A DNA stretch of 64,000 nucleotides, from the NCBI RefSeq assembly GCF_914768045.1, contig NZ_CAJZCD010000003.1, forward strand, positions 1 to 64,000. The letters run 5' to 3'. Within the stretch, counting starts at the first letter, position 1; each line of letters opens with the position of its first letter. Position numbers and translations under genes: made by a program. Positions 8,800 through 17,833 of the stretch are shown piece after piece. The notes beneath the pieces are model-generated. The model was not told the DNA's origin, made no database searches, and saw only the letters and a list, made by a program, of their open reading frames with translations. This stretch comes from Snodgrassella communis. GTDB lineage: Bacteria; Pseudomonadota; Gammaproteobacteria; Burkholderiales; Neisseriaceae.

Positions 8800-10074
8800 A
8801 TGCATATGCTCCTGAATCTTTTATATCAATTTTTATGGCTGTTCGCTCCACCCTTTTTACGCAGATATCTGCGCCGCCGAGCGAAACTGGCTCCGGCTTA
8901 TGCACTCAACTGGCCGGAACGTTTTGGCAAACCTTATCCAAATCCGGTAAAACATGCAATCTGGATTCACGGTGTTTCTGTAGGCGAAACCCGCGCTTCA
9001 TTACAATTTATCCGCGCCTTGCAAGGTCTTTTTCCAGATACACCGCTGCTAATGACTCAAACCACGCCCACTGGCCGTGCTACCGCAGAACATTTTTTTC
9101 CCGAAGCACAATGTCGCTATCTGCCCTATGATAAAAAAACATGGGTTAGCCAGTTTATCCGCGAACACCAGCCCTTATTCGGTATTTTAATGGAAACAGA
9201 AATCTGGCCTAATCTGATGAATGTTTGTGCTCAGAATCACATTCCCCTGTTTATGGCCAATGCACGCTTATCAGAAAAATCCCTGCGCGGTTATCTGAAA
9301 GTGCGCTCACTGGTTGCACCACCACTGGCTACGCTAACCGGCTGCTATGCACAAACCGATGCCGATGCCCAGCGGCTAAAGAAAATCGGTGCCGTCAATA
9401 TACAGGTTTGCGGTAATACCAAATACGATATATCGCCACCAACAGATATGTACACGCTGGCACAGACATTTAAACAGCGTATCGGCAACCGGCCAGTAGT
9501 AGTTTGTGCCAGCACCCGTTTTTATCATGGTATAGACGAAGTAAAATTATTGCTAGACGCATGGGCGCAACAAAAGTTCGGCAATACTTTGCTGGTAATC
9601 ATCCCGCGCCACACAGAACGTTTTCAGCCAGCTTTTGAATATGCCGAAAAATTAAATTTTATTACTCAGAAACGCAGCGATAATCAGGATATTGCAGAAG
9701 AAACGCAAATTTGGATTGGCGACAGCATTGGCGAACTCTTTGCCTATTATCTGTGTGCCGATATTGCTTTTGTAGGCGGTAGTCTGGTTGATAGTGGCTG
9801 CCATAATATTGTTGAGCCCATTGCCTGCAAGCTCCCTACTCTGTTTGGCCCATCTACCTACAACTTTGCCGATGCAGCACCTAAAGCAATTGCTGCCGGT
9901 GCGGCACGGCAAATTCAGTCAGCCGATGACTGGGCAGCCACAACATTAGCTTTACTTGCTCATTCACAGCAAAGGCAGCGTATGTCAGATAGTGCAGAAG
10001 CTTTTATTCAGCAACATCAGGGAGCCAGTGAGCACATGGCAAAATATATCTTTGATGAAATTCATAAACACTGA
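8800..10074 (+). CDS. waaA: 3-deoxy-D-manno-octulosonic acid (Kdo) transferase
   Basis: Glycosyltransferase family 30 enzyme that adds Kdo to the lipid A precursor at the inner face of the cytoplasmic membrane, an essential step of lipopolysaccharide synthesis. It has 424 residues, the normal length. An N-terminal membrane anchor (residues ~3-20) is followed by HGVSVGETRAS with the presumed catalytic Glu63. The C-terminal half carries the nucleotide-sugar site region, including FVGGSLVDSGCHNIVEP. A second in-frame ATG at 8806 is also possible. It stands alone between smc and the pilin locus. Confidence 0.93.
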   Translation: MHMLLNLLYQFLWLFAPPFLRRYLRRRAKLAPAYALNWPERFGKPYPNPVKHAIWIHGVSVGETRASLQFIRALQGLFPDTPLLMTQTTPTGRATAEHFFPEAQCRYLPYDKKTWVSQFIREHQPLFGILMETEIWPNLMNVCAQNHIPLFMANARLSEKSLRGYLKVRSLVAPPLATLTGCYAQTDADAQRLKKIGAVNIQVCGNTKYDISPPTDMYTLAQTFKQRIGNRPVVVCASTRFYHGIDEVKLLLDAWAQQKFGNTLLVIIPRHTERFQPAFEYAEKLNFITQKRSDNQDIAEETQIWIGDSIGELFAYYLCADIAFVGGSLVDSGCHNIVEPIACKLPTLFGPSTYNFADAAPKAIAAGAARQIQSADDWAATTLALLAHSQQRQRMSDSAEAFIQQHQGASEHMAKYIFDEIHKH

Positions 10075-10248
10075 ACAATAATCTGTTTACTCCTTTACTG
10101 ATATATATCAATAATTACTTTAGATTTTTAATATAAACTATACATTATAATAAATAGCTTGATTAATCCACTTGGGTAATGGCTAAGGAAAAATTCTATT
10201 TGATAGAGACTTATATAAATCTATGTCATTATTCTGATATATTAAAAA

Positions 10249-10265
10249 TTGGTATACATATTGCT
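10249..10265 (+). promoter_or_regulatory. Sigma-54 (-24/-12) promoter of first pilin gene
   Basis: TTGG at 10249-10252 and TTGCT at 10261-10265 fit the RpoN consensus, with GG and GC separated by exactly 10 bases. Transcription would start near 10275, downstream of the TTG codon at 10265. This supports the ATG at 10301 as the pilin start. Confidence 0.6.
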
Positions 10266-10300
10266 TGAATAATTGTTTTATCCGTATAAACAATTCTATT

Positions 10301-10822
10301 ATGCAATACTCAGACAATTGTCAAGCAAGAACAAAGACCCAGATGGGTTTCACATTAATTGAGCTTTTGGTTGTAGTAGCTATCATCGGCATCATTGCTG
10401 CTATGGCTGTACCGTCATATCAGAATAATGTTACTAAAGCCCAGCTCACTCGCGCCTATTATGAGCTTAAAGCCACAACCACTGCTATAGATACCATCAT
10501 TGCTACCGGCAATGTCCCAACCATGAATAGATCGTTAGATGGTCAGTCTGTCAATGGTAAGCTTTATGAATTTATTGGTATAGATAGTAATCATATTGAT
10601 TCCAATATTTTATCAAATGCCAATATTATTTCTAATCAGGATAATATTAGAGGCCTAAGTGCAACTTTAGGAAATAATGTTTCTCCTGCAATTAGTGGAA
10701 CAGTTATTAATCTGGAACGTTCGGAGAATGGTACTTGGACATGTCACATTGAACCTCATGGAAGTAATTATGCAAACCATTCCAGATATGCAATCAGTAA
10801 TTGCACCATTACTGGAAATTAA
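10301..10822 (+). CDS. Type IV pilin-like protein
   Basis: A 173-residue prepilin. The leader is MQYSDNCQARTKTQMG, followed by the cleavage/methylation site and hydrophobic N-terminal helix FTLIELLVVVAIIGIIAAM; PilD would cut after Gly16. The C-terminal region has two cysteines about 25 residues apart, as in the disulfide loop of neisserial pilins. The start is chosen because the sigma-54 element ends at 10265; ATG 10343 is an alternative, and neither has a good ribosome site. It differs strongly from the second pilin at 12380-12865 outside the N-terminal helix. It could be a second major pilin or a minor pilin. Confidence 0.8.
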   Translation: MQYSDNCQARTKTQMGFTLIELLVVVAIIGIIAAMAVPSYQNNVTKAQLTRAYYELKATTTAIDTIIATGNVPTMNRSLDGQSVNGKLYEFIGIDSNHIDSNILSNANIISNQDNIRGLSATLGNNVSPAISGTVINLERSENGTWTCHIEPHGSNYANHSRYAISNCTITGN

Positions 10823-10854
10823 AAATTTATGATTTGAAACCAGCTTTTAGATAA

Positions 10855-12222
10855 TTATTTTATTTTAAAATGTAACCATGACACTGTATTTTGATTATAC
10901 ACAGTATTTTGTTCATTTACATCAAACATGGGAGGCATATGGTCTCCGATAATAACTACTTCAACGCCTTTCATTTGAGGATCATTTACCCATTGAGCCA
11001 ACTGATCAAAAAATTGCGTTTGTAACACGTGATTGCGACAAGAATTGCTACCTTGGATAAGACCATACTGCTGACAGTCTAATCTATTATTGTGCATATC
11101 CTGTTTAGCATAAGGAAAATGTGTTGTTAATGTCATCCAGTATACAAATGTCTTTGGTTTGTGTAACAACATTTTTTTCACGTCTGCAAAAATGGCACTA
11201 TCACACACACCGTTAAATGGAGAACACCGCGGTGATTGTGGCATATCTTCTAAAAATCGCTGATATTGAAACCCGACTGTAGGATACCAGGCAACACGAT
11301 TATAGAAACTTCCAGTAGAGCCATGAATAGCAAATGTTGTATAGCCCCGTTTTTGCAACAAATTAGGTAGACAATTAGTTAAATTCAAGTTAACTATATT
11401 ATGTGTATCGAGTAAAGGTAAATCAATTTGACATAATTCCTTTAGTTCAGCCTGTACAGTAACACCGTTGAATTTTTTAATACCACGTTCAAGAATCTCA
11501 AAATGCTCATGTTTATTCAATATATTTTGAATAACAACATCTTGTAATTTTGTATTTATTGCAGAACCCCATGATTCATTTATTATGAGTAACAATTTAT
11601 TATTATCGTTATGTTTGAAGAGCTGCAAACTCAAAGATTTATTACCAGAATTCAACATTCTTGCATCGGCATTAGAATTATCGGTTTGAGAAAAATTATT
11701 ACTATTATCCTGAACAAAGAAAAATACTAATCTACTCTCTGCAAAATTAGGTGAGATTAAAGAATTGTACATTGCTCCTACTAGAAGCAGGTACAAGCCT
11801 AAAACTATTCGTTGCTTAACATAATAATTATTATTTTGCTTAAAATTTAGATAAAATATGACAACTAACCAAATTACAGCTAGCCCCAACATCAAGCAAT
11901 ATTCTATTGGAGCCCGCCATATCAGTGGCAGCAAATGAATAGCATCACTGATGCCATGTAATGGAAAAAGCTGCACTACAATGAGTAAACAATCAATCAG
12001 GAAAATATACACCAGTAATAATGCCGCTAGAACCCGTATCCAGAAACGTGGCAAACAAAAAAACATTGCAACAACGATATAGTCCAGATTAAGCCATGGT
12101 CTTAGCGTATTGGTATAAGAACATATTAACTTGAATAAACCATTGGGTAATATGGCACATACTAGAAAAAAAAGAAGTAATTTATCTATTTTTAAATTAA
12201 CATTTATTTTCAAAAAAAACAA
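10855..12222 (-). CDS. Membrane-bound alkaline-phosphatase-superfamily (sulfatase-like) transferase
   Basis: A 455-residue protein with about five membrane helices in residues 15-155 and then a periplasmic catalytic domain. Likely metal and catalytic residues are Glu216 (INESWG), Thr255 (GVTVQAELKELC), the His in THFPY and Asp427-His428 (IGDHMPP). This is the pattern of the EptA/LtaS/MdoB group, which moves phosphoethanolamine or phosphoglycerol onto lipids, glycans or pilin. It lies between two pilin genes, so pilin decoration (compare neisserial PptA/PptB) is an inference worth testing. There is no ATG: the start is TTG at 12222 or, better placed behind GGCAGG, TTG at 12213. A run of eight T sits right at the start. 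Confidence 0.7.
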   Translation of the reverse strand: MFFLKINVNLKIDKLLLFFLVCAILPNGLFKLICSYTNTLRPWLNLDYIVVAMFFCLPRFWIRVLAALLLVYIFLIDCLLIVVQLFPLHGISDAIHLLPLIWRAPIEYCLMLGLAVIWLVVIFYLNFKQNNNYYVKQRIVLGLYLLLVGAMYNSLISPNFAESRLVFFFVQDNSNNFSQTDNSNADARMLNSGNKSLSLQLFKHNDNNKLLLIINESWGSAINTKLQDVVIQNILNKHEHFEILERGIKKFNGVTVQAELKELCQIDLPLLDTHNIVNLNLTNCLPNLLQKRGYTTFAIHGSTGSFYNRVAWYPTVGFQYQRFLEDMPQSPRCSPFNGVCDSAIFADVKKMLLHKPKTFVYWMTLTTHFPYAKQDMHNNRLDCQQYGLIQGSNSCRNHVLQTQFFDQLAQWVNDPQMKGVEVVIIGDHMPPMFDVNEQNTVYNQNTVSWLHFKIK

Positions 12223-12337
12223 CCTGCCACTTAAATTTATATTTTTTAACTTTTATTTAAATCATATTTATCCGATGATGCATTATTGATTTATTATATA
12301 AAGCATCATTGATAAATATTTAAATAATTTAAACAAA

Positions 12338-12367
12338 TAAAAAAACGGGAAAATTCCCGTTTTTTTA
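12338..12367 (-). terminator. Intrinsic terminator of pilE
   Basis: On the minus strand ACGGGAA pairs with TTCCCGT (12345-12351 with 12354-12360) and a run of T follows, 15-40 bases past the pilE stop. It separates pilE from the transferase gene downstream on the same strand. Confidence 0.85.
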
Positions 12368-12379
12368 CATATACCTAAA

Positions 12380-12865
12380 TTAATTACCTGCAGCTGTAGA
12401 AGGGCAACCAGTTGCTGCATATTTAGCAGGAACATCAGTTGTGCATGTCCATGAGCCAGCAGAATTGCGAGTCCAAGTTACTTTGCCGCCTGCTAAGGTT
12501 GTAGCAGCATTATGACCAAATTCTGCCTCAATTGTCGCAGTACCGTTTGCATTCATTGTTACTTGAGGTACACCAGTGTTAGCAGGAAGCGCCGTTCCGT
12601 CATCCTGTAAGTCCCCAGTAATCAAATTTGAACCAGTCGCACCCAGTTGGCATCGACCAACTTCCTGACCAAGTTGAGTTTTACCATCAAGCATACAAGT
12701 TTCAACAGGTGTTTTCAGCGAACCTGCTTCAGCCACTACACGACTAACTTGAGAGCGGGCAATGTAATTCTGGTATTGTGGAATGGCAATAGCTGCCAGA
12801 ATACCGATAATCGCAATAACGATCATCAATTCAATCAGGGTAAAACCTTTTTGTAATGATTTCAT
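12380..12865 (-). CDS. pilE: Type IV pilus major pilin PilE
   Basis: A 161-residue prepilin with a short positively charged leader MKSLQKG, then [20 protein letters not shown], the classic class IVa pilin helix. Mature Phe1 and Glu5 are present. Four cysteines are visible, two in the mid loop and two near the C-terminus (TWTC...TGC), the latter bounding the usual disulfide loop. It should be the main subunit of pili used in adhesion, twitching and DNA uptake. It has its own sigma-54 promoter, a good AGGAG ribosome site and its own terminator, so it is probably a strongly expressed single-gene unit. Confidence 0.93.
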   Translation of the reverse strand: MKSLQKGFTLIELMIVIAIIGILAAIAIPQYQNYIARSQVSRVVAEAGSLKTPVETCMLDGKTQLGQEVGRCQLGATGSNLITGDLQDDGTALPANTGVPQVTMNANGTATIEAEFGHNAATTLAGGKVTWTRNSAGSWTCTTDVPAKYAATGCPSTAAGN

Positions 12866-12973
12866 ACTTAGCTCCTAGGGTTAAGAGTTTATAACAACAA
12901 ATTTTAAATTTTTTCAGTTGCAGGTAACTATATTCAGTAAATATTAGCTCCTGCTAACTTCGATATAAGTACT

Positions 12974-12990
12974 AGCATGATCTGTGCCAG
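12974..12990 (-). promoter_or_regulatory. Sigma-54 (-24/-12) promoter of pilE
   Basis: On the minus strand CTGGCAC, four to five bases and ATGCT give a near-consensus RpoN element with GG and GC exactly 10 bases apart. The expected transcription start is near 12963, giving a leader of about 98 bases before the pilE ATG. RpoN with PilS/PilR controls pilin in many bacteria. Confidence 0.7.
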
Positions 12991-13163
12991 TTTTGAAAAA
13001 TTGTGTATTAATTCTTTTATACTTAAAATTATATTTTTGAATTACAAGCAATTCAGACAAATACCGATTTTAGCCACACACTCAATATCCCGGTGATAAC
13101 CATTAGGGGGAGTGCGTTTTGGTATTGAGACCGCTTATAAATAAATCAACCTTAAATCATAAA

Positions 13164-13973
13164 CTACACTTGATAATACTGCTGCATATACGCCCAGACT
13201 GCAGCCAGCATAGCCAGCTGGGTAGCACTATGCCCCATTCCTGCTTCAACATTGATATAGTCAATCTGCTGTTGAGACGCCCACACAGACAAAGAACCAT
13301 CATCTTGAACCTGTTGGTTATTCTGTAAAACCACATTGAAGTTACGGCTGGCCAGAAAATCAAACGCCTGTTGAGTAGTCACATAAAAGAAATCGTGCGC
13401 ATCGCTGTTTGGGCTGATGGCAATCTTATTCATCGCCTGAGCCATTGAACCACCTGCCTTATAATTATGTACAGACAGCCCATTCGGATGGTTGTTATGT
13501 ACGGCAACGATAAGCCGGGCATGCATCAGATACTGGTTAAGAAAATGCTTAGCAGCCTGATTTAGCTGCTCGGCAGCAATAGCACAATTGCCATCACGAC
13601 ATTTCAGTGAGCTCTGGCGCCCTAGCGGTGTGAAAATCCGGTTGGGGTCAAAATGATAGTTTGCCTGATTATTTTGTATGCTGATTTCCCGGCTGCCATC
13701 ATGACGTAAATCCAGTAAACAACCCTGCTGTATTCGGCTTAGGGTTTGTACAGCAGTCTGTCGTGCGGTTTCTTCATTATCATGCACGTGTATCCAAACA
13801 ATATCAGGCCATGGTGTGCCTGCACAGATTTGAGTTACTGGTAATGCCATTACTGAATCAGCAGGAGCGGAACTGCCTGAAGTCATAGTTTCCGCTAGGA
13901 CAGACGGGGAGCTTACAATCGATAACAACATTACAATATAGAGATAAAAATAGTGTGTAACTTTTTTCTTCAT
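13164..13973 (-). CDS. Secreted protein with M14-peptidase-like metal motif, function unknown
   Basis: A 269-residue protein with a clear signal peptide (KKK, then hydrophobic residues 8-25, cut near VLA-ET). I do not recognise the family with certainty. IHVHDNEETA (His64, Glu67), AVHNNHPNGLS (His160) and VEAGMG (Glu244) occur in the order HxxE...H...E seen in M14-type zinc carboxypeptidases and deacylases. That is the basis for suggesting a periplasmic metallo-amidohydrolase. Three cysteines may form a disulfide. It has no obvious operon partner; the gene to its right diverges and belongs to the iron system. The catalytic call is inference only. Confidence 0.55.
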   Translation of the reverse strand: MKKKVTHYFYLYIVMLLSIVSSPSVLAETMTSGSSAPADSVMALPVTQICAGTPWPDIVWIHVHDNEETARQTAVQTLSRIQQGCLLDLRHDGSREISIQNNQANYHFDPNRIFTPLGRQSSLKCRDGNCAIAAEQLNQAAKHFLNQYLMHARLIVAVHNNHPNGLSVHNYKAGGSMAQAMNKIAISPNSDAHDFFYVTTQQAFDFLASRNFNVVLQNNQQVQDDGSLSVWASQQQIDYINVEAGMGHSATQLAMLAAVWAYMQQYYQV

Positions 13974-14346
13974 GATGATGATTATCTGTTTTAGTTAAGA
14001 TTTAGCTACTTTCCTGCATCGGGCGAAAACTTGCCAGTTTTTGCTGTTTAATTTAGCCTGCGAGACACAGTATGCGCAGAAAACAAGGCTGATTAGATAC
14101 ATTTATTTTTTAAATAAATAATTTATCTTATTGGTTAATTGTAGTTAATTCTTCGCTAAGTGAAATAATTTATTAAATGTGTCAAATTTTGTCACAATTA
14201 ACTGAATTGTGTAACCATAGGAAAGTATTATACTGTTTAAGTACAAATTTGTATTTCTTGGTTAGTTAAGCACGGTTTCAATTGCAATCAATAATGATAT
14301 TAATTATCATTGATATCAGTAATTGGCTTTCTTTGTACAGATTTGT
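13974..14346 (+). promoter_or_regulatory. Receptor promoter region with repeat boxes
   Basis: AT-rich divergent spacer. A possible sigma-70 promoter is TTGTGT (14207-14212), 16 bp, TATACT (14229-14234). A second is TTGCAA (14282-14287), 17 bp, TATCAT (14305-14310), overlapping the Fur box. GTACAAATTTGTAT (14241-14254) recurs with one change at 14335-14348, the second copy running into the receptor start codon. The 12-bp core of the first copy is a perfect palindrome. Confidence 0.5.
14290..14308 (+). promoter_or_regulatory. Fur box of the siderophore receptor
   Basis: The 19 bases match the Fur consensus GATAATGATAATCATTATC at 16 positions and overlap a -35/-10 pair. Iron-loaded Fur is expected to repress the receptor gene that begins at 14347. 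Confidence 0.8.
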
Positions 14347-16572
14347 ATGTCTCAACACGTATTTCCTTCTTTTAAATTAGTTATCTTTCCGTTAATTTTT
14401 TCTGGCAGTACTGTATATGCTCAAGATGGTATCGCGAGGCTGGAAGATGTTTATGTGACGGCTGAGAAGCAGGTTAAACAGTCACTTGGTGTATCCAAAC
14501 TTGATAATAAGGATATTGAACATAAACCACCGGTAAATGATATTTCTGAACTGGTGCGCACGATGCCGGGAGTAAATCTAACCGGTAATACAGCCTCCGG
14601 CCAGCATGGTAACAAACGCCAGATTGATATCCGCGGGATGGGGCCGGAAAATACGCTGATTATGATTGATGGCCGGCCGGTTACTTCGCGTAACAGTGCG
14701 CGTATGAGCTGGCGCGGTGAACGGGATACGATTGGTGACAGTAACTGGGTACCGGTAGCTGAAATCAAGTCGATTGAGGTAATTCGCGGGCCAGCCGCAG
14801 CACGCTATGGTTCTGGCGCAGCCGGTGGTGTGGTTAACGTAGTGACAAAAAAAGTCAGTAATGAATTTCATGGTGCGGTTAATGCCTTTATGAATTTACC
14901 GGCAGATAAAAGGGAGGGTGATTCTCACCGTATCGGCTTTGATTTAAGCGGACCAATCGTGAAAGATGTGCTGGGATTCCGGCTATATGGGAATCTGAAC
15001 CGCACTGATGCTGATTCACCCTACATTAATCAGGGTTTAAACGACAAAAACAGTAAATCTCTGGCTGCCGGACAGGAGGGCTTGATTAATAAGGATGTGG
15101 CCGGACGTCTGGCGTGGCGCCTGTCACCAGCACAAACATTAACTCTGGATGCTACTTATAGCCGGCAAGGCAATCGCTACAACGGTGATGGTCCGAACAA
15201 TGTGCAAACTGATTACACTAAAAGTTTATACGGTAAGGAAACACGCCGGATATACCGCCAGAGTTTTGCGCTGACGCATGAAGGGATTTGGGATTGGGGC
15301 GACAGCAAGCTGGTAGCGCAATATGATAAAACCACCAACAGTCATTGCTCGGAAGCGTTGTCTGGCGGCCCTGAAGGTTTGTGTCAGGATTTGGGCAGTA
15401 AGGAGATTACTTACGCCGACAGTATTCTAACTACTAAACGTCTGGCTGGTGAGGTAAATATTCCTTTTACTTTGGGTGTGCCACATGTTCTGACTTTAGG
15501 TGCAGAATATCAGCACGAGAAGTTGGATGATCCGGACGGTCTGCGTCGCATTCCCTTACCCGATGCTGTTTACCCGGCAGCAGCCAATCATACGCCGGCG
15601 CTAAGTAGCTGGGCAGGCTATGTGGAAGATAATATCAGCCTTACTGATAAGTTGAGGCTGGTACCGATGCTGCGTTACGACCACAATAATAAAACGGGCG
15701 GAAATATCAGCCCGGGGGTGAACATGGCCTGGCAGCTGCATCCGAACTGGCTGATTAAGGGTGGCATTGCGCGCGCTTACAAGGTACCGAATCTGTATCA
15801 GAGTACAGACAGTTATATGCTGTACAGCAAAGGTAATGGCTGTGCCACTTCATCGGGCAGTGGTCGTGGCTGTTATCTGATTGGTAACAGTAAACTGAAA
15901 CCGGAAACCAGTATTAATAAGGAGCTGGGCTTCGAATTTAATAAAGATGGTTATCTGGCCTCGCTGGCTTATTTCCGCAATGATTATAAAAATAAGATTG
16001 AGGCTGGCCGGCAGATTATTTTTACCGCCAGTACTGCTATGACTACCCGCGCCGGTGGCTACGATTATTTTGAATGGACAAATACTCGCAAGGCGCTGGT
16101 AGAAGGACTGGAAGGAAATCTGACGCTGCCGTTTTCTAAGCAGTGGAAATGGGTGAACAATTTTACTTATATGTTTAACTCTAAGAATAAGGAGACTGGT
16201 AATCCTTTATCCGTTATTCCAAAATATACGATAAATTCATCTCTTGCATGGTCTCCAACCGAAAAATGGGATGCTGTGCTGACCTATACTTTCTATGGTC
16301 GTCAGGAGCCGCGCACTGTTCCTGTCAATCCGGTTGAAGCCGGCAAGGGTAACAGCGGAAAAGACACGGGCGGCCTGAGCGGCGAAGAAGTTGGCAGCTA
16401 TGGTATCTGGGGTATTTCTGCCGGATATGCTGTTAATAAGAATATTAATGTCCGCACCGGTATGTCGAATATTTTCAATAAACGCATCTACGCGTCTACT
16501 CTGCGTGGTACGGCTTACACTTATAATGAACGTGGTCGTGCTGTCTGGGGCAATATGAAAGTTTCGTTCTGA
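14347..16572 (+). CDS. TonB-dependent catecholate siderophore receptor (FepA/BfeA type)
   Basis: Outer-membrane gated channel for a ferric catecholate siderophore such as enterobactin, 741 residues (FepA size). A signal peptide ends at VYAQ, then comes a TonB-box-like LEDVYVTAEK. The plug domain carries GMGPENTLIMIDGRPVTSRN and EVIRGPAAARYGSGAAGGVV, both typical of the FepA/PfeA/BfeA group. A 22-strand barrel ends in Phe. I use ATG 14347 because it gives a clean signal peptide; the longer TTG-initiated frame does not. It is Fur-controlled and followed by a strong hairpin. The exact ligand cannot be read from sequence. Confidence 0.9.
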   Translation: MSQHVFPSFKLVIFPLIFSGSTVYAQDGIARLEDVYVTAEKQVKQSLGVSKLDNKDIEHKPPVNDISELVRTMPGVNLTGNTASGQHGNKRQIDIRGMGPENTLIMIDGRPVTSRNSARMSWRGERDTIGDSNWVPVAEIKSIEVIRGPAAARYGSGAAGGVVNVVTKKVSNEFHGAVNAFMNLPADKREGDSHRIGFDLSGPIVKDVLGFRLYGNLNRTDADSPYINQGLNDKNSKSLAAGQEGLINKDVAGRLAWRLSPAQTLTLDATYSRQGNRYNGDGPNNVQTDYTKSLYGKETRRIYRQSFALTHEGIWDWGDSKLVAQYDKTTNSHCSEALSGGPEGLCQDLGSKEITYADSILTTKRLAGEVNIPFTLGVPHVLTLGAEYQHEKLDDPDGLRRIPLPDAVYPAAANHTPALSSWAGYVEDNISLTDKLRLVPMLRYDHNNKTGGNISPGVNMAWQLHPNWLIKGGIARAYKVPNLYQSTDSYMLYSKGNGCATSSGSGRGCYLIGNSKLKPETSINKELGFEFNKDGYLASLAYFRNDYKNKIEAGRQIIFTASTAMTTRAGGYDYFEWTNTRKALVEGLEGNLTLPFSKQWKWVNNFTYMFNSKNKETGNPLSVIPKYTINSSLAWSPTEKWDAVLTYTFYGRQEPRTVPVNPVEAGKGNSGKDTGGLSGEEVGSYGIWGISAGYAVNKNINVRTGMSNIFNKRIYASTLRGTAYTYNERGRAVWGNMKVSF

Positions 16573-16582
16573 TATTTTGTTC

Positions 16583-16611
16583 CAACAGGTTGCCCTTGTG
16601 GCAACCTGTTG
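16583..16611 (+). terminator. Terminator after the receptor gene
   Basis: A 12-bp perfect stem (CAACAGGTTGCC at 16583-16594, its complement at 16600-16611) with a 5-base loop starts 10 bases after the stop. The following bases are T-rich but not a pure T run. Confidence 0.65.
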
Positions 16612-16667
16612 TGTTATTAAAATGATGTTTTATCATGACTTGAAAGCAAAAATCAGTTATAGTAATA

Positions 16668-16686
16668 AATAGTAATGATTATTATT
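16668..16686 (+). promoter_or_regulatory. Fur box upstream of esterase gene
   Basis: AATAGTAATGATTATTATT matches the 19-base Fur consensus at 13 positions and lies about 200 bases before the esterase start, in an otherwise AT-rich spacer with no gene. Confidence 0.6.
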
Positions 16687-16889
16687 TACTTGAAAACCCA
16701 AACGAGCACCTCAAATAGGTTAAACATGATTTATTGATTAGCAATATGTTTTAACAAAACAATCTGGTCTGGCGATTTTTTACAGCTATTTCATCATTTT
16801 TTGCAATGCGGAAACAAAATCTTACTTCACTGTCATTCTGTTGTCTCCATATGTTCTGTAGAACCAGTCAACTGACGGAAAGATTACAT

Positions 16890-17831
16890 ATGCGCCAGAT
16901 TATTATTTTTTTATTAATGTTTTTTACGGCCTTAATCTTGCACAACACAGCTAAAGCACAGCCTAATTTGAATGTAAGTGCCAATCTTGCTGTACTACAC
17001 CAGCAGCACAGCGGTTATCACTTTACTACGCTGCCGTTTACCTCGGCGGATGGGCAGCGTCATTATCGTGTTTACATAGCCATCCCAGACCAGAAAGCAC
17101 CGACCAATGGTTTTCCTGTTTTCTATGCACTGGATGGCAATGCTGTGCTGGACTTCCTTACTCCGGCGAACATGCAAACATTGGCTACACAGGCTCAGCC
17201 TCCGGTACTGGTACTGCTGGGCTATGCTACGGCTAAGCGTTTTGACGTACAGGCTCGCGCCTATGATTACACCATAGCACCAGCTGATGACAATACTGAC
17301 CCGCTGGATTCAAGCAGAATAAATGGTGGTGCTGATCTGTTTCTGGATTTGATCCAAAATCAAATTATGCCGGCAGTACAGCAGATAGTGCCGGTTAATA
17401 TTAACGCACAAACGCTCTGGGGGCATTCATATGGCGGGCTGATGGTGTTGCATACTCTGTGTACCCGGCCTGATCTTTTCCAGCACTATATCGCTGCTGA
17501 TCCGTCTGTGTGGTTGCACGGAGATTTACTCCAACAGGAAGTTGCGGCTGTGCTTAAACGCAAGAATACTTTGTCTGCCCGCAGCTTGTGGCTATTAAAC
17601 AGCAGACATAAGGTAGATAAAATTCCTAAAAATCCTCAAGTTGCGGCACGAATCAGCATACGCAACGAGCTGATAGCCAGACAAGGCAGCCTGAGAAAAA
17701 AACTGGTTGATGAATTACAGCAACATGCTGATTTAGCTATCAGACAAGACTATTTTCCTAATGAAAATCACGGCAGTATGTTTGGCAAAAGCCTGCAACT
17801 GGCACTTTTTGACCCCATAAATCGGCAATAA
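16890..17831 (+). CDS. Periplasmic siderophore esterase-like alpha/beta hydrolase
   Basis: A 314-residue protein with signal peptide RQIIIFLLMFFTALIL...KAQ and an alpha/beta-hydrolase (esterase) core. The nucleophile elbow is GHSYGG (Ser near 182) and the likely catalytic His is in NENHGSMF near the C-terminus. This matches the IroE/BesA group, which opens cyclic tri-catecholate siderophores so iron can be released. I start it at ATG 16890 behind GGAAAG rather than at ATG 16806, because the signal peptide begins there. It lies two bases before the reductase gene, so the two are cotranscribed and translationally coupled. Confidence 0.8.
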   Translation: MRQIIIFLLMFFTALILHNTAKAQPNLNVSANLAVLHQQHSGYHFTTLPFTSADGQRHYRVYIAIPDQKAPTNGFPVFYALDGNAVLDFLTPANMQTLATQAQPPVLVLLGYATAKRFDVQARAYDYTIAPADDNTDPLDSSRINGGADLFLDLIQNQIMPAVQQIVPVNINAQTLWGHSYGGLMVLHTLCTRPDLFQHYIAADPSVWLHGDLLQQEVAAVLKRKNTLSARSLWLLNSRHKVDKIPKNPQVAARISIRNELIARQGSLRKKLVDELQQHADLAIRQDYFPNENHGSMFGKSLQLALFDPINRQ

Positions 17832-17833
17832 TA

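Noticed and set aside
10265-10300. TTG at 10265 as pilin start
   Set aside because: It lies inside the sigma-54 -12 element, upstream of the expected transcript start.
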